Shown: positions 28,361 to 37,249, counted from the first letter of the stretch. The stretch: DNA of 64,000 nt from Flavobacterium lindanitolerans (GCF_002846575.1 NZ_PJND01000007.1:1302001-1366000), one strand, 5' to 3'. Notes: generated from the letters alone by a model not told the origin. Made by a program: numbers and translations.

Positions 28361-28693
28361 CTATAATTCGTTTTTAATATTGGTCAGCTGGGCTTTTATG
28401 GTTTCCAGCTTGCTGATGATTTCAAATTTATCCAAAGTCTTTTTCTGGCCTTCCTTTAAATGCGTTTTGGCACCTTCAAGGGTAAAGCCTCGTTCTTTGA
28501 CCAGATGATAAATTAACTGGAGATTTTTTACGTCTTCGGGCGTAAACATACGGTTGCCTTTCGCATTCTTTTTAGGTTTCAGGATATCGAATTCCTTGTC
28601 CCAAAATCGGATGAGCGAAGCATTCACGTCAAAAGCTTTGGCTAGTTCGCCAATGCTGTAATATCTTTTATCCGGCGATAAGTCTAAATGCAT
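28361..28693 (-). CDS. MerR-family transcriptional regulator
   Basis: A 110-residue regulator. The N-terminal winged helix is visible (YYSIGELAKAFDVNASLIRF, WDKEFDILKPKKNAKGNR), followed by a helix KERGFTLEGAKTHLKE and a short coiled coil. No Cys or other effector site is present, so it belongs to the small MerR group lacking a sensor domain. Its start codon overlaps the stop of the M23 peptidase gene (TAATG), so the two are translationally coupled. Its target is unknown. Confidence 0.88.
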   Translation of the reverse strand: MHLDLSPDKRYYSIGELAKAFDVNASLIRFWDKEFDILKPKKNAKGNRMFTPEDVKNLQLIYHLVKERGFTLEGAKTHLKEGQKKTLDKFEIISKLETIKAQLTNIKNEL

Positions 28694-29670
28694 TAATCTA
28701 AAGATTGGTTTTCCTGGTTAGCTAATTTTGATATGGCCGCAAACTCTGCTGCCGAAATATTTCCGTAATAATAATTCAATGGGTTTACGACTTCTCCGTT
28801 TTTATGGACTTCATAATGCAGGTGTGGTGCCTCGGAACGCCCTGTACTTCCTACATAGCCAATCACATCACCCCGTTTTACTCTTTGCCCGGCTCTTACT
28901 TTATATTTGCTTAAATGCCCATACAATGTTTCATATCCAAATCCGTGCCGAATTACGATATGGTTTCCATAACCGGATGCCGTGTTGTCTGCCCGTTCTA
29001 CTACACCGTCACCGGTTGCATAAACCGGAGTTCCGGTTTTGGCAGAAAAGTCCATTCCTGCGTGGAATTTCCTGATTTTGGTAAACGGGTCACTACGGTA
29101 ACCGAATCCGGATGCCATCTGCTTCAATTGCTCATTTTTGACTGGCTGAATGGCAGGAATTGCTGTCAGTAGTTTTTCTTTTTCTTTTGCCAGCTTTAGG
29201 ATTTCGTCTAAAGATTTGGATTGGATAACCAATTCTTTGGATATAATATCCACGCGTTTTGTCGTACTGACAACCAGTTCGGAATTGTTATAGCCTTCCA
29301 GTGCCTTGTATCGGTTCACGCCGCCAAAACCTGCCTTTCGCTGTTCTTCAGGAATAGGTGAGGAGTTGAAGTAAACACGATACAAATTATTGTCACGTTC
29401 CGCAACGTTTTCCAGAACTTCATCAATCTGGTCCATTTTTTTGTTCAGGATAGCATAATTGATTTTCATGTTTTCAATCTCACGGGCCTGAAGTCTGTCC
29501 TTGGGAGTTTCAAAGAACGGTGTATTGATTAATATCACGAAGCATAAAAATCCGAACAATGCCGAAGCCAATAAAAATAAGGCGATTACGCCTAGTTTTT
29601 GTCCTTTTTTGGGTTTGATTTTCCGGTAAGCTAAATTTTCGGTATCGTAATAATATTTTACCTTCTTCAT
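28693..29670 (-). CDS. M23-family metallopeptidase, membrane-anchored
   Basis: A 325-residue inner-membrane-anchored peptidoglycan endopeptidase candidate. It has a short basic cytoplasmic tail, one membrane helix (~27-50), a coiled-coil/linker region, and a LytM domain (~180-305). The zinc ligands are intact: H203 and D207 in FHAGMDFSA and H285 in PHLHYEVHK. H252 (GHLSKY) and H283 complete the active site. It probably cleaves cross-link peptides in the cell wall. It is translationally coupled to a MerR regulator, an arrangement frequent in Flavobacteria. Confidence 0.92.
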   Translation of the reverse strand: MKKVKYYYDTENLAYRKIKPKKGQKLGVIALFLLASALFGFLCFVILINTPFFETPKDRLQAREIENMKINYAILNKKMDQIDEVLENVAERDNNLYRVYFNSSPIPEEQRKAGFGGVNRYKALEGYNNSELVVSTTKRVDIISKELVIQSKSLDEILKLAKEKEKLLTAIPAIQPVKNEQLKQMASGFGYRSDPFTKIRKFHAGMDFSAKTGTPVYATGDGVVERADNTASGYGNHIVIRHGFGYETLYGHLSKYKVRAGQRVKRGDVIGYVGSTGRSEAPHLHYEVHKNGEVVNPLNYYYGNISAAEFAAISKLANQENQSLD

Positions 29671-29866
29671 ATTTTAAAATATGCTATTTTTGCAGCTTTA
29701 TTAGCGGTAAACTAATTAGTTTTAAAAGTTTACTGATAACAACAATTGATTATTATTTTCAATTGTATAAATGTTATACGAACAAATTTAAAAAATGTTT
29801 CATAGGTTCGTCTTATTATTTTTAGAATAAAGAAATTTACTCCAAGACCATAAACTAATATTTCAG

Positions 29867-32503
29867 ATGAAATCACAGGATATCAGAAAGCAATTTTTAC
29901 AATTTTTTGAAGAACGCGGGCATTTAATTGTGCCTTCAGCGCCTATCGTTTTAAAAGACGACCCAACCTTGATGTTTAATAATTCTGGGATGGCGCAGTT
30001 CAAGGAATATTTTTTGGGTAACGCCACGCCAAAAAGTAAAAGAATTGCCGATACCCAAAAATGCCTTCGCGTTTCCGGTAAACATAACGATTTGGAAGAT
30101 GTAGGTTTTGACACCTACCACCACACCATGTTTGAAATGTTGGGGAACTGGAGTTTTGGTGATTATTTCAAAAAAGAAGCGATTAATTGGGCCTGGCAAC
30201 TGCTGACAGAAGTCTACAAAATTCCAAAAGAAAACCTGTACGTTTCTGTTTTTGAAGGCAATCCGGCTGAAAATGTACCGTTTGACCAGGAAGCCTGGGA
30301 CATCTGGAAAACGTTGGTCGATGAAGACCGTATTATACTTGGAAATAAAAAAGACAATTTCTGGGAAATGGGAGAACAGGGACCATGCGGGCCGTGTTCA
30401 GAAATCCATGTCGATTTGCGCAGTGAAGAAGAAAAGGCACAGGTTTCTGGAAAGAGCCTGGTCAATAACGACCATCCGCAGGTTGTAGAAATCTGGAATA
30501 ACGTTTTTATGGAATTCAACCGTAAGGCTGATGGTTCTCTTGAAAAACTACCGGCTAAGCATGTGGATACCGGTATGGGATTTGAGCGCTTGTGCATGGC
30601 TTTGCAAGGCGTACAGTCCAATTATGACACAGATGTATTTACACCGCTCATTCGCGAAGTTGAATCCATCACCGGAAAAAAATATACTTCAAACGAGGTT
30701 AAAGATATAAGCGAAGAACAAAACAAAACCAATATTGCGATTCGTGTTGTTGTAGACCACGTTCGTGCGGTAGCTTTTGCTATTGCTGATGGTCAATTAC
30801 CATCTAATACGGGTGCAGGTTACGTTATCAGAAGGATTTTGCGTCGCGCTATCCGTTACGGATTTACTTTCCTGAATACGAAAGAACCGTTTATTTATAA
30901 ATTGGTTGCTGTTTTGGCAAACCAGATGGGAGAGTTTTTTCCGGAAATCAAAACACAGCAAAATCTGGTTACCAATGTAATCAAGGAAGAAGAAGCTTCT
31001 TTCTTGCGAACACTGGACCAGGGGTTGCAGCTGCTTGAAAATGTTGTCAAAGAAACAAAAGGGAATGAGGTTTCGGGAGCAAAAGCTTTTGAACTGTATG
31101 ACACTTTTGGTTTCCCTAAAGATTTGACTGCATTGATTCTGAAAGAAAAAGGCATGTCCTATAACGAAAAAGAATTTGATGCCGAACTGCAAAAGCAGAA
31201 AGACCGTTCCCGTGCCGCATCAGAAACTTCAACAGACGACTGGACTGTTTTGGTGGAAGGAAACATTGAAACTTTTGTAGGATATGATGAGGTAGAAAAA
31301 GAAGTAAGAATAACACGATATAGAAAAGTAGATTCTAAAAAAGACGGTAAGCTGTACCAGATTGTTTTAGATGCTACACCATTTTATCCGGAAGGTGGAG
31401 GTCAGGTAGGTGACAAAGGAACATTGTTCACGCCAAACCAGGCCATCGAGATTATCGATACCAAAAAAGAAAACAACCTGATATTGCATTTTGCAAAAGA
31501 ATTGCCTGAAAATCCGCAAGGAAAATTCATGGCATTGGTCAATACCAAACTGCGAAGCGAATCGGCAAGCAATCACTCGGCTACGCACTTGTTGCACCAG
31601 GCCCTGAGACATGTTTTAGGAACACACGTAGAGCAAAAAGGTTCGTTGGTAGCGCCTAACCATCTTCGTTTTGACTTTTCTCATTTTGCAAAAGTAACCG
31701 ACGAAGAATTGAAGGAAGTAGAAACTTTTGTAAATGCAAAAATCCAGGAACAGCTTCCGTTGATTGAAAGAAGAAATATTCCGTTCAAACAGGCAATCGA
31801 AGAAGGTGCTATGGCATTATTCGGAGAAAAATACGGCGATACGGTACGTGCTATAAAATTTGGCGACAGCATTGAACTTTGCGGAGGAATCCACGTTGGC
31901 AATACGGCAGACATCTGGTATTTTAAAATTGTAAGTGAAGGAGCGGTGGCTGCCGGAATACGACGTATTGAAGCCATCACAAATGAAGGTGCAAAAGAGT
32001 TTTTTGCTTCTCAGGAAAATGCTTTGAAAGAAATAAAAGAAGCTTTGAAAAATCCACAGGATTCATTAAAAGCGGTTGTTTCTTTACAGGAGGAAAATGC
32101 CAAATTGAAAAAACAGGTGGAGGCTTTGCTGAAAGAAAAAGCAAAAAATCTAAAAGGCGAATTGGTTTCTGAAATCGAGGAAATCAATGGCCTGAAATTT
32201 TTAGCTAAACAAGTCGACCTGAATCCGGAAGGGGCGAAAGATCTGGCTTATGAATTGGGTAGCCTTGGTACGAATCTTTTCCTGGTTCTGGCTACAGCCG
32301 AAGAAGGAAAGCCAATGCTGACATGCTATATTTCTAAAGAATTGGTAGCAGAAAGAAACCTGAATGCCGGACAAGTTGTTCGTGAACTTGGAAAATATAT
32401 CCAAGGTGGCGGTGGTGGTCAGCCTTTCTTTGCAACAGCAGGAGGAAAAAATGCAGACGGAATCAGAGAAGCGCTTGAAAAAGCAAAAGATTTTATAAAG
32501 TAA
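29867..32503 (+). CDS. alaS: Alanyl-tRNA synthetase
   Basis: An 878-residue class II synthetase that charges tRNA-Ala. The aminoacylation core begins right at the N-terminus ([20 protein letters not shown]). The editing domain has the zinc-type motifs HSATHLLH and CGGIHVGNT. The C-terminal oligomerisation/C-Ala region ends with a Gly-rich loop ([15 protein letters not shown]). Length matches bacterial AlaRS (~875). It is transcribed divergently from the M23 peptidase gene and followed by a perfect terminator. Confidence 0.98.
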   Translation: MKSQDIRKQFLQFFEERGHLIVPSAPIVLKDDPTLMFNNSGMAQFKEYFLGNATPKSKRIADTQKCLRVSGKHNDLEDVGFDTYHHTMFEMLGNWSFGDYFKKEAINWAWQLLTEVYKIPKENLYVSVFEGNPAENVPFDQEAWDIWKTLVDEDRIILGNKKDNFWEMGEQGPCGPCSEIHVDLRSEEEKAQVSGKSLVNNDHPQVVEIWNNVFMEFNRKADGSLEKLPAKHVDTGMGFERLCMALQGVQSNYDTDVFTPLIREVESITGKKYTSNEVKDISEEQNKTNIAIRVVVDHVRAVAFAIADGQLPSNTGAGYVIRRILRRAIRYGFTFLNTKEPFIYKLVAVLANQMGEFFPEIKTQQNLVTNVIKEEEASFLRTLDQGLQLLENVVKETKGNEVSGAKAFELYDTFGFPKDLTALILKEKGMSYNEKEFDAELQKQKDRSRAASETSTDDWTVLVEGNIETFVGYDEVEKEVRITRYRKVDSKKDGKLYQIVLDATPFYPEGGGQVGDKGTLFTPNQAIEIIDTKKENNLILHFAKELPENPQGKFMALVNTKLRSESASNHSATHLLHQALRHVLGTHVEQKGSLVAPNHLRFDFSHFAKVTDEELKEVETFVNAKIQEQLPLIERRNIPFKQAIEEGAMALFGEKYGDTVRAIKFGDSIELCGGIHVGNTADIWYFKIVSEGAVAAGIRRIEAITNEGAKEFFASQENALKEIKEALKNPQDSLKAVVSLQEENAKLKKQVEALLKEKAKNLKGELVSEIEEINGLKFLAKQVDLNPEGAKDLAYELGSLGTNLFLVLATAEEGKPMLTCYISKELVAERNLNAGQVVRELGKYIQGGGGGQPFFATAGGKNADGIREALEKAKDFIK

Positions 32504-32519
32504 CAGATTTAAAATGCAT

Positions 32520-32552
32520 AAAAAACCACAACAGTACTGTTGTGGTTTTTTG
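32520..32552. terminator. Bidirectional terminator between alaS and the VOC gene
   Basis: AAAAACCACAACAGT pairs with ACTGTTGTGGTTTTTT in a perfect palindrome between two convergent genes. Confidence 0.9.
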
Positions 32553-32568
32553 TTTTTAAGAGGAATTA

Positions 32569-32985
32569 TTATTGTTGTGGCATTTTGCTGAAATCCATAA
32601 AAAGAACGTTCCAGCGGTGGCCATCCGGGTCACTGAATCCGCAACCATACATCCAACCGTCTTTTTCACCCGGTTGGGCATAAAGTACTGCTCCGGCAGC
32701 CACGGCTTTGTTAGCCAGTTCGTCAACCTCATTAGGAGATTGTGCGTCGATTGAAAACAGGGTTTCGGTACCTTTTGCCGTGTCTGCAATTTCGTTGCCG
32801 CTAAAGCTCTTAAAAAGCGCCTCAGGAAAGAAATTAACCACTACATTCTTGTCTCCCACAAAAAACGAAGCCATTGTAGGGTTTTCGCTAAATTGTAAAT
32901 TTTCCCTAAAGTCAATCGCTTTAAAGAAAGCCCTGGTTTTGCCAAGGTCTTTTGCCGGAAGATTTATCCAAAATTCTTTTGCCAT
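32569..32985 (-). CDS. VOC (glyoxalase-like) superfamily protein
   Basis: A 138-residue cytosolic protein with the paired beta-alpha-beta-beta-beta modules of the vicinal oxygen chelate fold: N-terminal EFWINLPAKDLGKTRAFFKA and C-terminal GCGFSDPDGHRWNVLFMD. This subgroup resembles the PhnB/lactoylglutathione-lyase-like proteins of unknown substrate. Its neighbour is an SRPBCC gene 28 nt upstream, a frequent pairing, so one transcript is likely. No enzyme activity should be assumed. Confidence 0.85.
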   Translation of the reverse strand: MAKEFWINLPAKDLGKTRAFFKAIDFRENLQFSENPTMASFFVGDKNVVVNFFPEALFKSFSGNEIADTAKGTETLFSIDAQSPNEVDELANKAVAAGAVLYAQPGEKDGWMYGCGFSDPDGHRWNVLFMDFSKMPQQ

Positions 32986-33013
32986 AACTGTTGTTTTTTA
33001 GTTGTGTAATGAT

Positions 33014-33436
33014 TTACAGTGTCTCTGTATATTTTTTGAAATTATCCATGATGGCTTGCCATCCTGCTTTTTGGAATTCGATAGGGTGCGTATTTTCAGG
33101 GTCGAAAGTTTCCGTTACTTTTACGGTATCACCGGAATCTTCGAAACTAACACTTACCCGGCGACCATCACCCATTACATATTCTATTTTTTTATAGTTC
33201 TCGACCTGGGTGTATTCGCCTTCGAAATCAAATGCCATACTGCCGTCTTTAGCCGCCATCTTTGTTCTGAATTTTCCTCCGATTCTCAAATCGTTTTCTG
33301 CTTCAGGAGCGTGCCAATCTTCAGATGCAAAACTCCAGTTCATGGTGTGTTGCGGTTCTGTAAAGCTTTGCCATACTTTGGAAATAGGAGCTTTTACGGT
33401 AGTTTCTACGGTAATTGTTTGATTTGAATTGTTCAT
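33014..33436 (-). CDS. SRPBCC / AHSA1-like domain protein
   Basis: A 140-residue START-like fold protein: TVKAPISKVWQSFTEPQHTM at the N-terminus, a beta-sheet core (GGKFRTKMAAKDGSMAFDFE), and the C-terminal helix GWQAIMDNFKKYTETL. The family (activator-of-Hsp90-like, Pfam AHSA1) binds hydrophobic ligands; small bacterial members mostly have no known function. It is co-directional with the VOC gene. A TACCTTTG -7 element on the minus strand lies at 33478-33485. Confidence 0.87.
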   Translation of the reverse strand: MNNSNQTITVETTVKAPISKVWQSFTEPQHTMNWSFASEDWHAPEAENDLRIGGKFRTKMAAKDGSMAFDFEGEYTQVENYKKIEYVMGDGRRVSVSFEDSGDTVKVTETFDPENTHPIEFQKAGWQAIMDNFKKYTETL

Positions 33437-33805
33437 TGTTTGTTTTTTTAAATGATTGATTTTGTTTTTGCCTTTTACAAAGGTAAATTGAAGCTATGGA
33501 AATGAGAGGTTGTAAATTAGACAATGTTGAGGGCGAAACAGGACAGCTGTCATATCGGTTTCAATAAAGAAAATAATTTCAGGAAAAATATTGCAGACAC
33601 AGATCTGATTCCTAAAAAGATTTTTCTGCCAAAGCCAGTCAAATAAGGACATGTGAGCGATTTCTTACCTGTTTTTTGTTCGCTAAACGCGAACTAACGA
33701 TGTTAAAATTTTGATTTTCAGTGCTATAAATTGAGATTGTTTGGGTTATTTTCCTATCTTAGGACTGAAAAAGAAAAACATAGTATTAATCCCAAATTTA
33801 TTATC
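33437..33805. other. 369-nt intergenic region upstream of the graspetide precursor
   Basis: No convincing ORF. The minus-strand -7 box TACCTTTG (plus 33478-33485) faces the SRPBCC gene. On the plus strand TATCTTAG (33755-33762), 21 nt after a TTG (33731-33733), is a weak promoter candidate for the precursor gene. I saw no second precursor gene here. Confidence 0.45.
33478..33485 (-). promoter_or_regulatory. -7 element of the SRPBCC gene
   Basis: TACCTTTG on the minus strand fits TAnnTTTG, 41 nt upstream of the ATG at 33436. No -33 TTG is seen at normal spacing. Confidence 0.45.
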
Positions 33806-34033
33806 ATGGAAAATGACAAAAAATTGAAAAAACCTTTCTTTGCCAACTTTTTGGAAAGCCAGGTTCCTGAAAAGGAAATGGAACAAATTAATGGTGGAAC
33901 TGATGCAGTAACTATGAAATTCCCATCAGATGGTGAAGATGGCCCAGGCCAGGTAATCACAAGCAGAGTCAAAGATCTTTATCAGACGATGAAATATCCG
34001 TCTGATAGTGACGAAGAAGGAGTCGAGCTTTAA
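33806..34033 (+). CDS. Microviridin-type graspetide precursor peptide with two cores
   Basis: A 75-residue ribosomal peptide precursor. The leader carries PFFANFLE (residues 10-17), which matches the PFFARFL helix recognised by the ATP-grasp ligases of microviridin clusters. EMEQINGG (24-31) follows, a double-glycine motif. Two core motifs come next: T36-M-K-F-P-S-D-G-E-D45 and T61-M-K-Y-P-S-D-S-D-E-E71, each fitting the TxKxPSD pattern whose Thr/Ser/Lys side chains are cross-linked to Asp/Glu by esters and an amide. The start at 33806 is chosen because upstream codons (from 33731) do not resemble a leader. Two ligase genes follow. Known products of the group inhibit serine proteases; the target here is unknown. 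Confidence 0.9.
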   Translation: MENDKKLKKPFFANFLESQVPEKEMEQINGGTDAVTMKFPSDGEDGPGQVITSRVKDLYQTMKYPSDSDEEGVEL

Positions 34034-34042
34034 GATTTGATG

Positions 34043-34086
34043 AAAGCAACAGTGTTTCTATCTGGAAATACTGTTGCTTTTTTTTT
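34043..34086 (+). terminator. Terminator/attenuator between graspetide precursor and ligase genes
   Basis: AAAGCAACAGT (34043-34053) pairs with ACTGTTGCTTT (34070-34080), followed by T6. It lies 9 nt after the precursor stop. Partial read-through would give excess precursor over ligases, a common design in RiPP operons. Confidence 0.85.
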
Positions 34087-34134
34087 GCTCAAGAGGGATA
34101 TGCTTGGGCTTTTTTATTTAAATATTCCTAATTA

Positions 34135-35109
34135 ATGATACTTTGTCTGACGCACAGCAATGATCTCTATACGATAGATATAGTGATGAAAAGGCTGAAA
34201 GAACTGGGGAAGGAGGCCTATAGAATGAATAGTGACCTTTTTTCGTCCAAACTATCTTTTGATTATTCGCTTTCCGATAATAAGAATACTGTCCAAATCC
34301 AAATTGATGACCGTGTCATTGATGCCAATGCAGTGGAAGCTGTTTGGTACCGAAAACTTTGGCAGGCAGAAGCTCCTGACGAACTCGATGATGATTTTAA
34401 AGAAATCTATCTTCAGGAATATTACACCATGCAAAATATCTTTTTTGAATCGCTACGTGATGTTCCCTGGTTTAATCCAATGGCAAAAGACCATGAAATA
34501 AGCAATAACAAGTTCGGACAATTATCTGTTGCCGCACAAAATGGCATTGAGACACCCAAAAGTCTTTTTACAAACAATCAGGAACAGGTAAAAGCGTTTT
34601 TCTATGAGGAATGCAACAAAGAGATGATAGCCAAGCTTCATGGTACACTTTCCCGAAGTATGTTGGGCAATACACCTTTTTTCCCTACTACACAGATAAC
34701 AGAACCTAATCTGGCCGGCCTTGCTACCCTGATTTACTGTCCCATGATTTTTCAGGAAATGATTCCGAAGGCCTATGAACTCCGCATAATTTATGTTGAT
34801 GGCGAATTTTTTGCCGGAAAAATAAATGCCGGACAGTCAGAACGTGGCAAAACAGACTGGCGTATTGCAACCGATATTTATTTTAAATGGGAACCTTATA
34901 AACTTCCAGACCCGGTTGCAACTTCGCTTACAAAAATGATGCAACAGATAGGACTCTTTTTTGGCGCTATTGACATGATTCGCCATCAGGACGGGCGCTA
35001 TATTTTTCTGGAGGTAAATCCTCAGGGTGAATGGGGAATGCTGCAAAGAGATTTAAGCTATCCTATTGGGGAAACCATAGCCGAAAAATTAGTCGCGAGG
35101 TTAGAGTAG
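34135..35109 (+). CDS. ATP-grasp graspetide ligase, MvdC/MvdD family (first)
   Basis: A 324-residue ATP-grasp enzyme that should activate Asp/Glu side chains of the precursor and close ester or amide rings. Family features are the N-terminal ILCLTHSNDLYTIDIVMKRL, AVWYRKLW, YCPMIFQEMIPKAYELRI (substrate/ATP region), and the Mg-binding FLEVNPQGEWGML near the C-terminus. It is the first of two ligases. By gene order and comparison with the second, it may be the amide-forming MvdC type, but that is inference. A terminator-like hairpin separates it from the precursor by ~100 nt. The second ligase starts 38 nt downstream. Confidence 0.88.
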   Translation: MILCLTHSNDLYTIDIVMKRLKELGKEAYRMNSDLFSSKLSFDYSLSDNKNTVQIQIDDRVIDANAVEAVWYRKLWQAEAPDELDDDFKEIYLQEYYTMQNIFFESLRDVPWFNPMAKDHEISNNKFGQLSVAAQNGIETPKSLFTNNQEQVKAFFYEECNKEMIAKLHGTLSRSMLGNTPFFPTTQITEPNLAGLATLIYCPMIFQEMIPKAYELRIIYVDGEFFAGKINAGQSERGKTDWRIATDIYFKWEPYKLPDPVATSLTKMMQQIGLFFGAIDMIRHQDGRYIFLEVNPQGEWGMLQRDLSYPIGETIAEKLVARLE

Positions 35110-35147
35110 CGGTTCCTTTCCCTAATCAATTAAACTCCCAAAATTCT

Positions 35148-36149
35148 ATGAAAAAAGTACTGATAATTACACATACTCACGATAACGAATCTATAGAGAC
35201 TGTTACGCAACAGCTAAAAAAATATAATGCCCGGGCCATACGTTTTAATGTCGATTTATATCCGTTGCACTACGGATTGACAAGTTGTTTTGAAGACGGG
35301 CAATGGAAAGTCTATCTCGACCACAACGGTGAAAGGGAGTCTTTGCATGACATTGCAGCATTGTGGTACAGACGTAGCCATAATCTGGGAAGCGGTTTGA
35401 GCAGCGTCTTGGAAGGGGAATATTTGTCTTCAGCGCACGGAGAAATAAGAACCACGCTTTTTGGAATGCTGGAAAGTATGAATTGCTTCCAAATAGGCAA
35501 ATTCAGCCAATACAGAAGATTGGACAGCAAAGAAGAACAGATGAAAATTGCTTCTTCACTCGGATTGAAAATTCCGGAAACCTGCATAACGAACAATCCG
35601 GACGAAGCTAAAAAATTTGTACTCTCACATCCCAAAGGAGCAATTACAAAAATGCAAAGCTCTTTTGCCATTGACAGAGGAGGAGTGGAACATGTTGTAT
35701 TTACCAATGTCATAAACGAAGACAATCTGGATGCGATTGACAGCTTGCAATATTGCCCGATGCAGTTCCAGGAAAAACTGGAAAAACAGAAAGAGTTACG
35801 AATAACCATTGTGGGTGATGCTGTTTTTTCCTTTGCGGTTGATTCCCAAAAACTGGACAACGCTAAAATTGATTGGCGTCGTGAAGGTGTTGAACTGCTG
35901 GACCAGTGGGAACCTTATAATTTGCCGGAACCCATAAAACAAAAATTATTGAAAATGATGGATATCTACCAGATTAACTATGGTGCGGTAGATATTATTG
36001 TTACTCCTGAAAACGAACATTATTTCCTTGAAATTAATTCGGCAGGAGAATTTTTCTGGCTCGACCGACTTATTGATGGTGCAATTTCAAACCAGATTGC
36101 CAAAGTTTTGTCTGACGAAGCACCCAGACGTTACATCCCGGTATTCTAA
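35148..36149 (+). CDS. ATP-grasp graspetide ligase, MvdC/MvdD family (second)
   Basis: A 333-residue ATP-grasp ligase. KKVLIITHTHDNESIETV at the start, ALWYRRSHN, ITKMQSSFAIDRGGVEHVVF, CPMQFQEKLEKQKELRITIV, and FLEINSAGEFFWLDR at the end resemble the ester-forming MvdD/MdnC enzymes, so it probably makes the two omega-ester rings first. The start at 35148 is preferred: an in-frame ATG at 35031 lies inside the preceding gene and its extra 39 residues have no match to the family. It is followed by a strong terminator that closes the cluster. The assignment to ester versus amide ligase is inferred from motif resemblance. Confidence 0.88.
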   Translation: MKKVLIITHTHDNESIETVTQQLKKYNARAIRFNVDLYPLHYGLTSCFEDGQWKVYLDHNGERESLHDIAALWYRRSHNLGSGLSSVLEGEYLSSAHGEIRTTLFGMLESMNCFQIGKFSQYRRLDSKEEQMKIASSLGLKIPETCITNNPDEAKKFVLSHPKGAITKMQSSFAIDRGGVEHVVFTNVINEDNLDAIDSLQYCPMQFQEKLEKQKELRITIVGDAVFSFAVDSQKLDNAKIDWRREGVELLDQWEPYNLPEPIKQKLLKMMDIYQINYGAVDIIVTPENEHYFLEINSAGEFFWLDRLIDGAISNQIAKVLSDEAPRRYIPVF

Positions 36150-36159
36150 AAACTTAATC

Positions 36160-36187
36160 CCGGCCTTATCAAGGCCGGTCTTTTTTT
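36160..36187 (+). terminator. Rho-independent terminator of the graspetide cluster
   Basis: CCGGCCTT-ATC-AAGGCCGG followed by TCTTTTTTT, starting 10 nt after the second ligase. Confidence 0.92.
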
Positions 36188-36194
36188 AAACTCC

Positions 36195-36267
36195 CACTAT
36201 CCATTATCCACTATCCATTATCCACTACCCACTATCCACTATCAACTATCCACTATTAACTATCCAC
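36195..36267. repeat. Tandem repeat of a 7-bp unit, about 10 copies
   Basis: Units of CACTATC with variants CATTATC, CACTACC and AACTATC run head to tail from 36195 to 36267. The array ends 8 nt before a TATCTTTG promoter element of the next gene, so its length would change the sequence around the -33 region. Confidence 0.9.
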
Positions 36268-36275
36268 CAGTTCCC

Positions 36276-36283
36276 TATCTTTG
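36276..36283 (+). promoter_or_regulatory. -7 element of the GSCFA gene
   Basis: TATCTTTG fits TAnnTTTG and lies 18 nt before the start codon and directly downstream of the 7-bp tandem repeat. No TTG is present at the usual distance. Confidence 0.6.
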
Positions 36284-36301
36284 CAACTAAAATTCTAACA
36301 A

Positions 36302-37249
36302 ATGCAATTCACTACGCCTGTACCAATACCCAAAAGCTCTCATTCAATCGATTATGCTTCGAAAGTTGTTTCATTGGGTTCCTGCTTTGCCGAAAACATG
36401 GGAAACAAGCTGGATTATTTTAAATTTCAGAATACGACCAATCCTTTCGGAATCTTATTTCATCCGTTGGCGTTACAGAAAATAATACACAAAGCGGTCC
36501 GACAGGAACTGTTCTCAGAAAAAGATGTTTTTTATCATAACGAAAGATGGCATTCATTTGACGTACATTCTGAGTTGAGCCTTGCAGACAAGACAACGTT
36601 TTTGGAGAACCTTAATTCTGGTATAGGGAATTTTCACAATGCTTTACTGGAAAGTTCGCATGTTATAATCACTTTAGGAACCTCCTGGGTTTATCGGAAA
36701 ATTGAAACGGATGCCATCGTGGCAAATTGCCATAAAGTGCCTCAGGCGGCGTTTAAAAAAGAATTACTTTCTGTAGTACAGATTAAAGAAAGCCTTTTAG
36801 AAATTATCGGAACCATTTTGACTTTCAATCCGAAAACGAAATTGATTTTTACAGTTTCTCCTGTGCGTCACATCAAAGATGGTTTTGTGGAAAACCAATG
36901 GAGCAAAGCCAATCTAATTTCGAGCCTTCAAGAGGTAGTCCATGCTACAGAAAGCACCTCTTATTTTCCAAGCTATGAAATTATGATGGATGAATTACGC
37001 GATTACCGCTTTTATGCAGAAGACATGATTCATCCCGGTTCATTGGCGATAGATTACATCTGGAAACGGTTTGCAGAAACCTGGATATCGGAAGATGCTT
37101 CTTCAATAATGCCGGAAATAGACAGTATTCAGAAAGGACTGAACCACAGGTCATTTAATCCGCAATCAGAACAGCACCAAAAGTTTTTAGAAAACCTTCA
37201 GAATAAGATATTGGTTTTGAAATCGAAGTATCCATTTATGGAGTTTTGA
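36302..37249 (+). CDS. GSCFA-domain protein
   Basis: A 315-residue cytosolic protein with the naming motif SLGSCFAENMGNKL near residue 31 and TTNPFGILFHP. Later motifs (SHVIITLGTSWVYR; LIFTVSPVRHIKDG; MIHPGSLAIDYIWKRF) fit an SGNH/GDSL-like hydrolase layout, with Ser in the GSCFA block and Asp/His in DMIHP. The family is common in Bacteroidota but its substrate is unknown. It is separated from the graspetide ligases by a terminator and the tandem repeat, so I do not include it in that cluster. Confidence 0.88.
   Translation: MQFTTPVPIPKSSHSIDYASKVVSLGSCFAENMGNKLDYFKFQNTTNPFGILFHPLALQKIIHKAVRQELFSEKDVFYHNERWHSFDVHSELSLADKTTFLENLNSGIGNFHNALLESSHVIITLGTSWVYRKIETDAIVANCHKVPQAAFKKELLSVVQIKESLLEIIGTILTFNPKTKLIFTVSPVRHIKDGFVENQWSKANLISSLQEVVHATESTSYFPSYEIMMDELRDYRFYAEDMIHPGSLAIDYIWKRFAETWISEDASSIMPEIDSIQKGLNHRSFNPQSEQHQKFLENLQNKILVLKSKYPFMEF

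Noticed and set aside
33731..33805. Longer graspetide precursor starting at 33731
   Set aside because: The added residues (MRLFGLFSYLRTEK) do not fit a leader, and the region holds the likely promoter.
35031..35147. Earlier start of the second ATP-grasp ligase
   Set aside because: It lies within the previous gene; the family N-terminus starts at 35148.
36195..36267. CRISPR array
   Set aside because: Units are only 7 bp with no spacers and no cas genes nearby; it is a simple tandem repeat.
36302..37249. GSCFA protein as tailoring enzyme of the graspetide
   Set aside because: A terminator and its own promoter separate it, and the family is common in Bacteroidota without such clusters.
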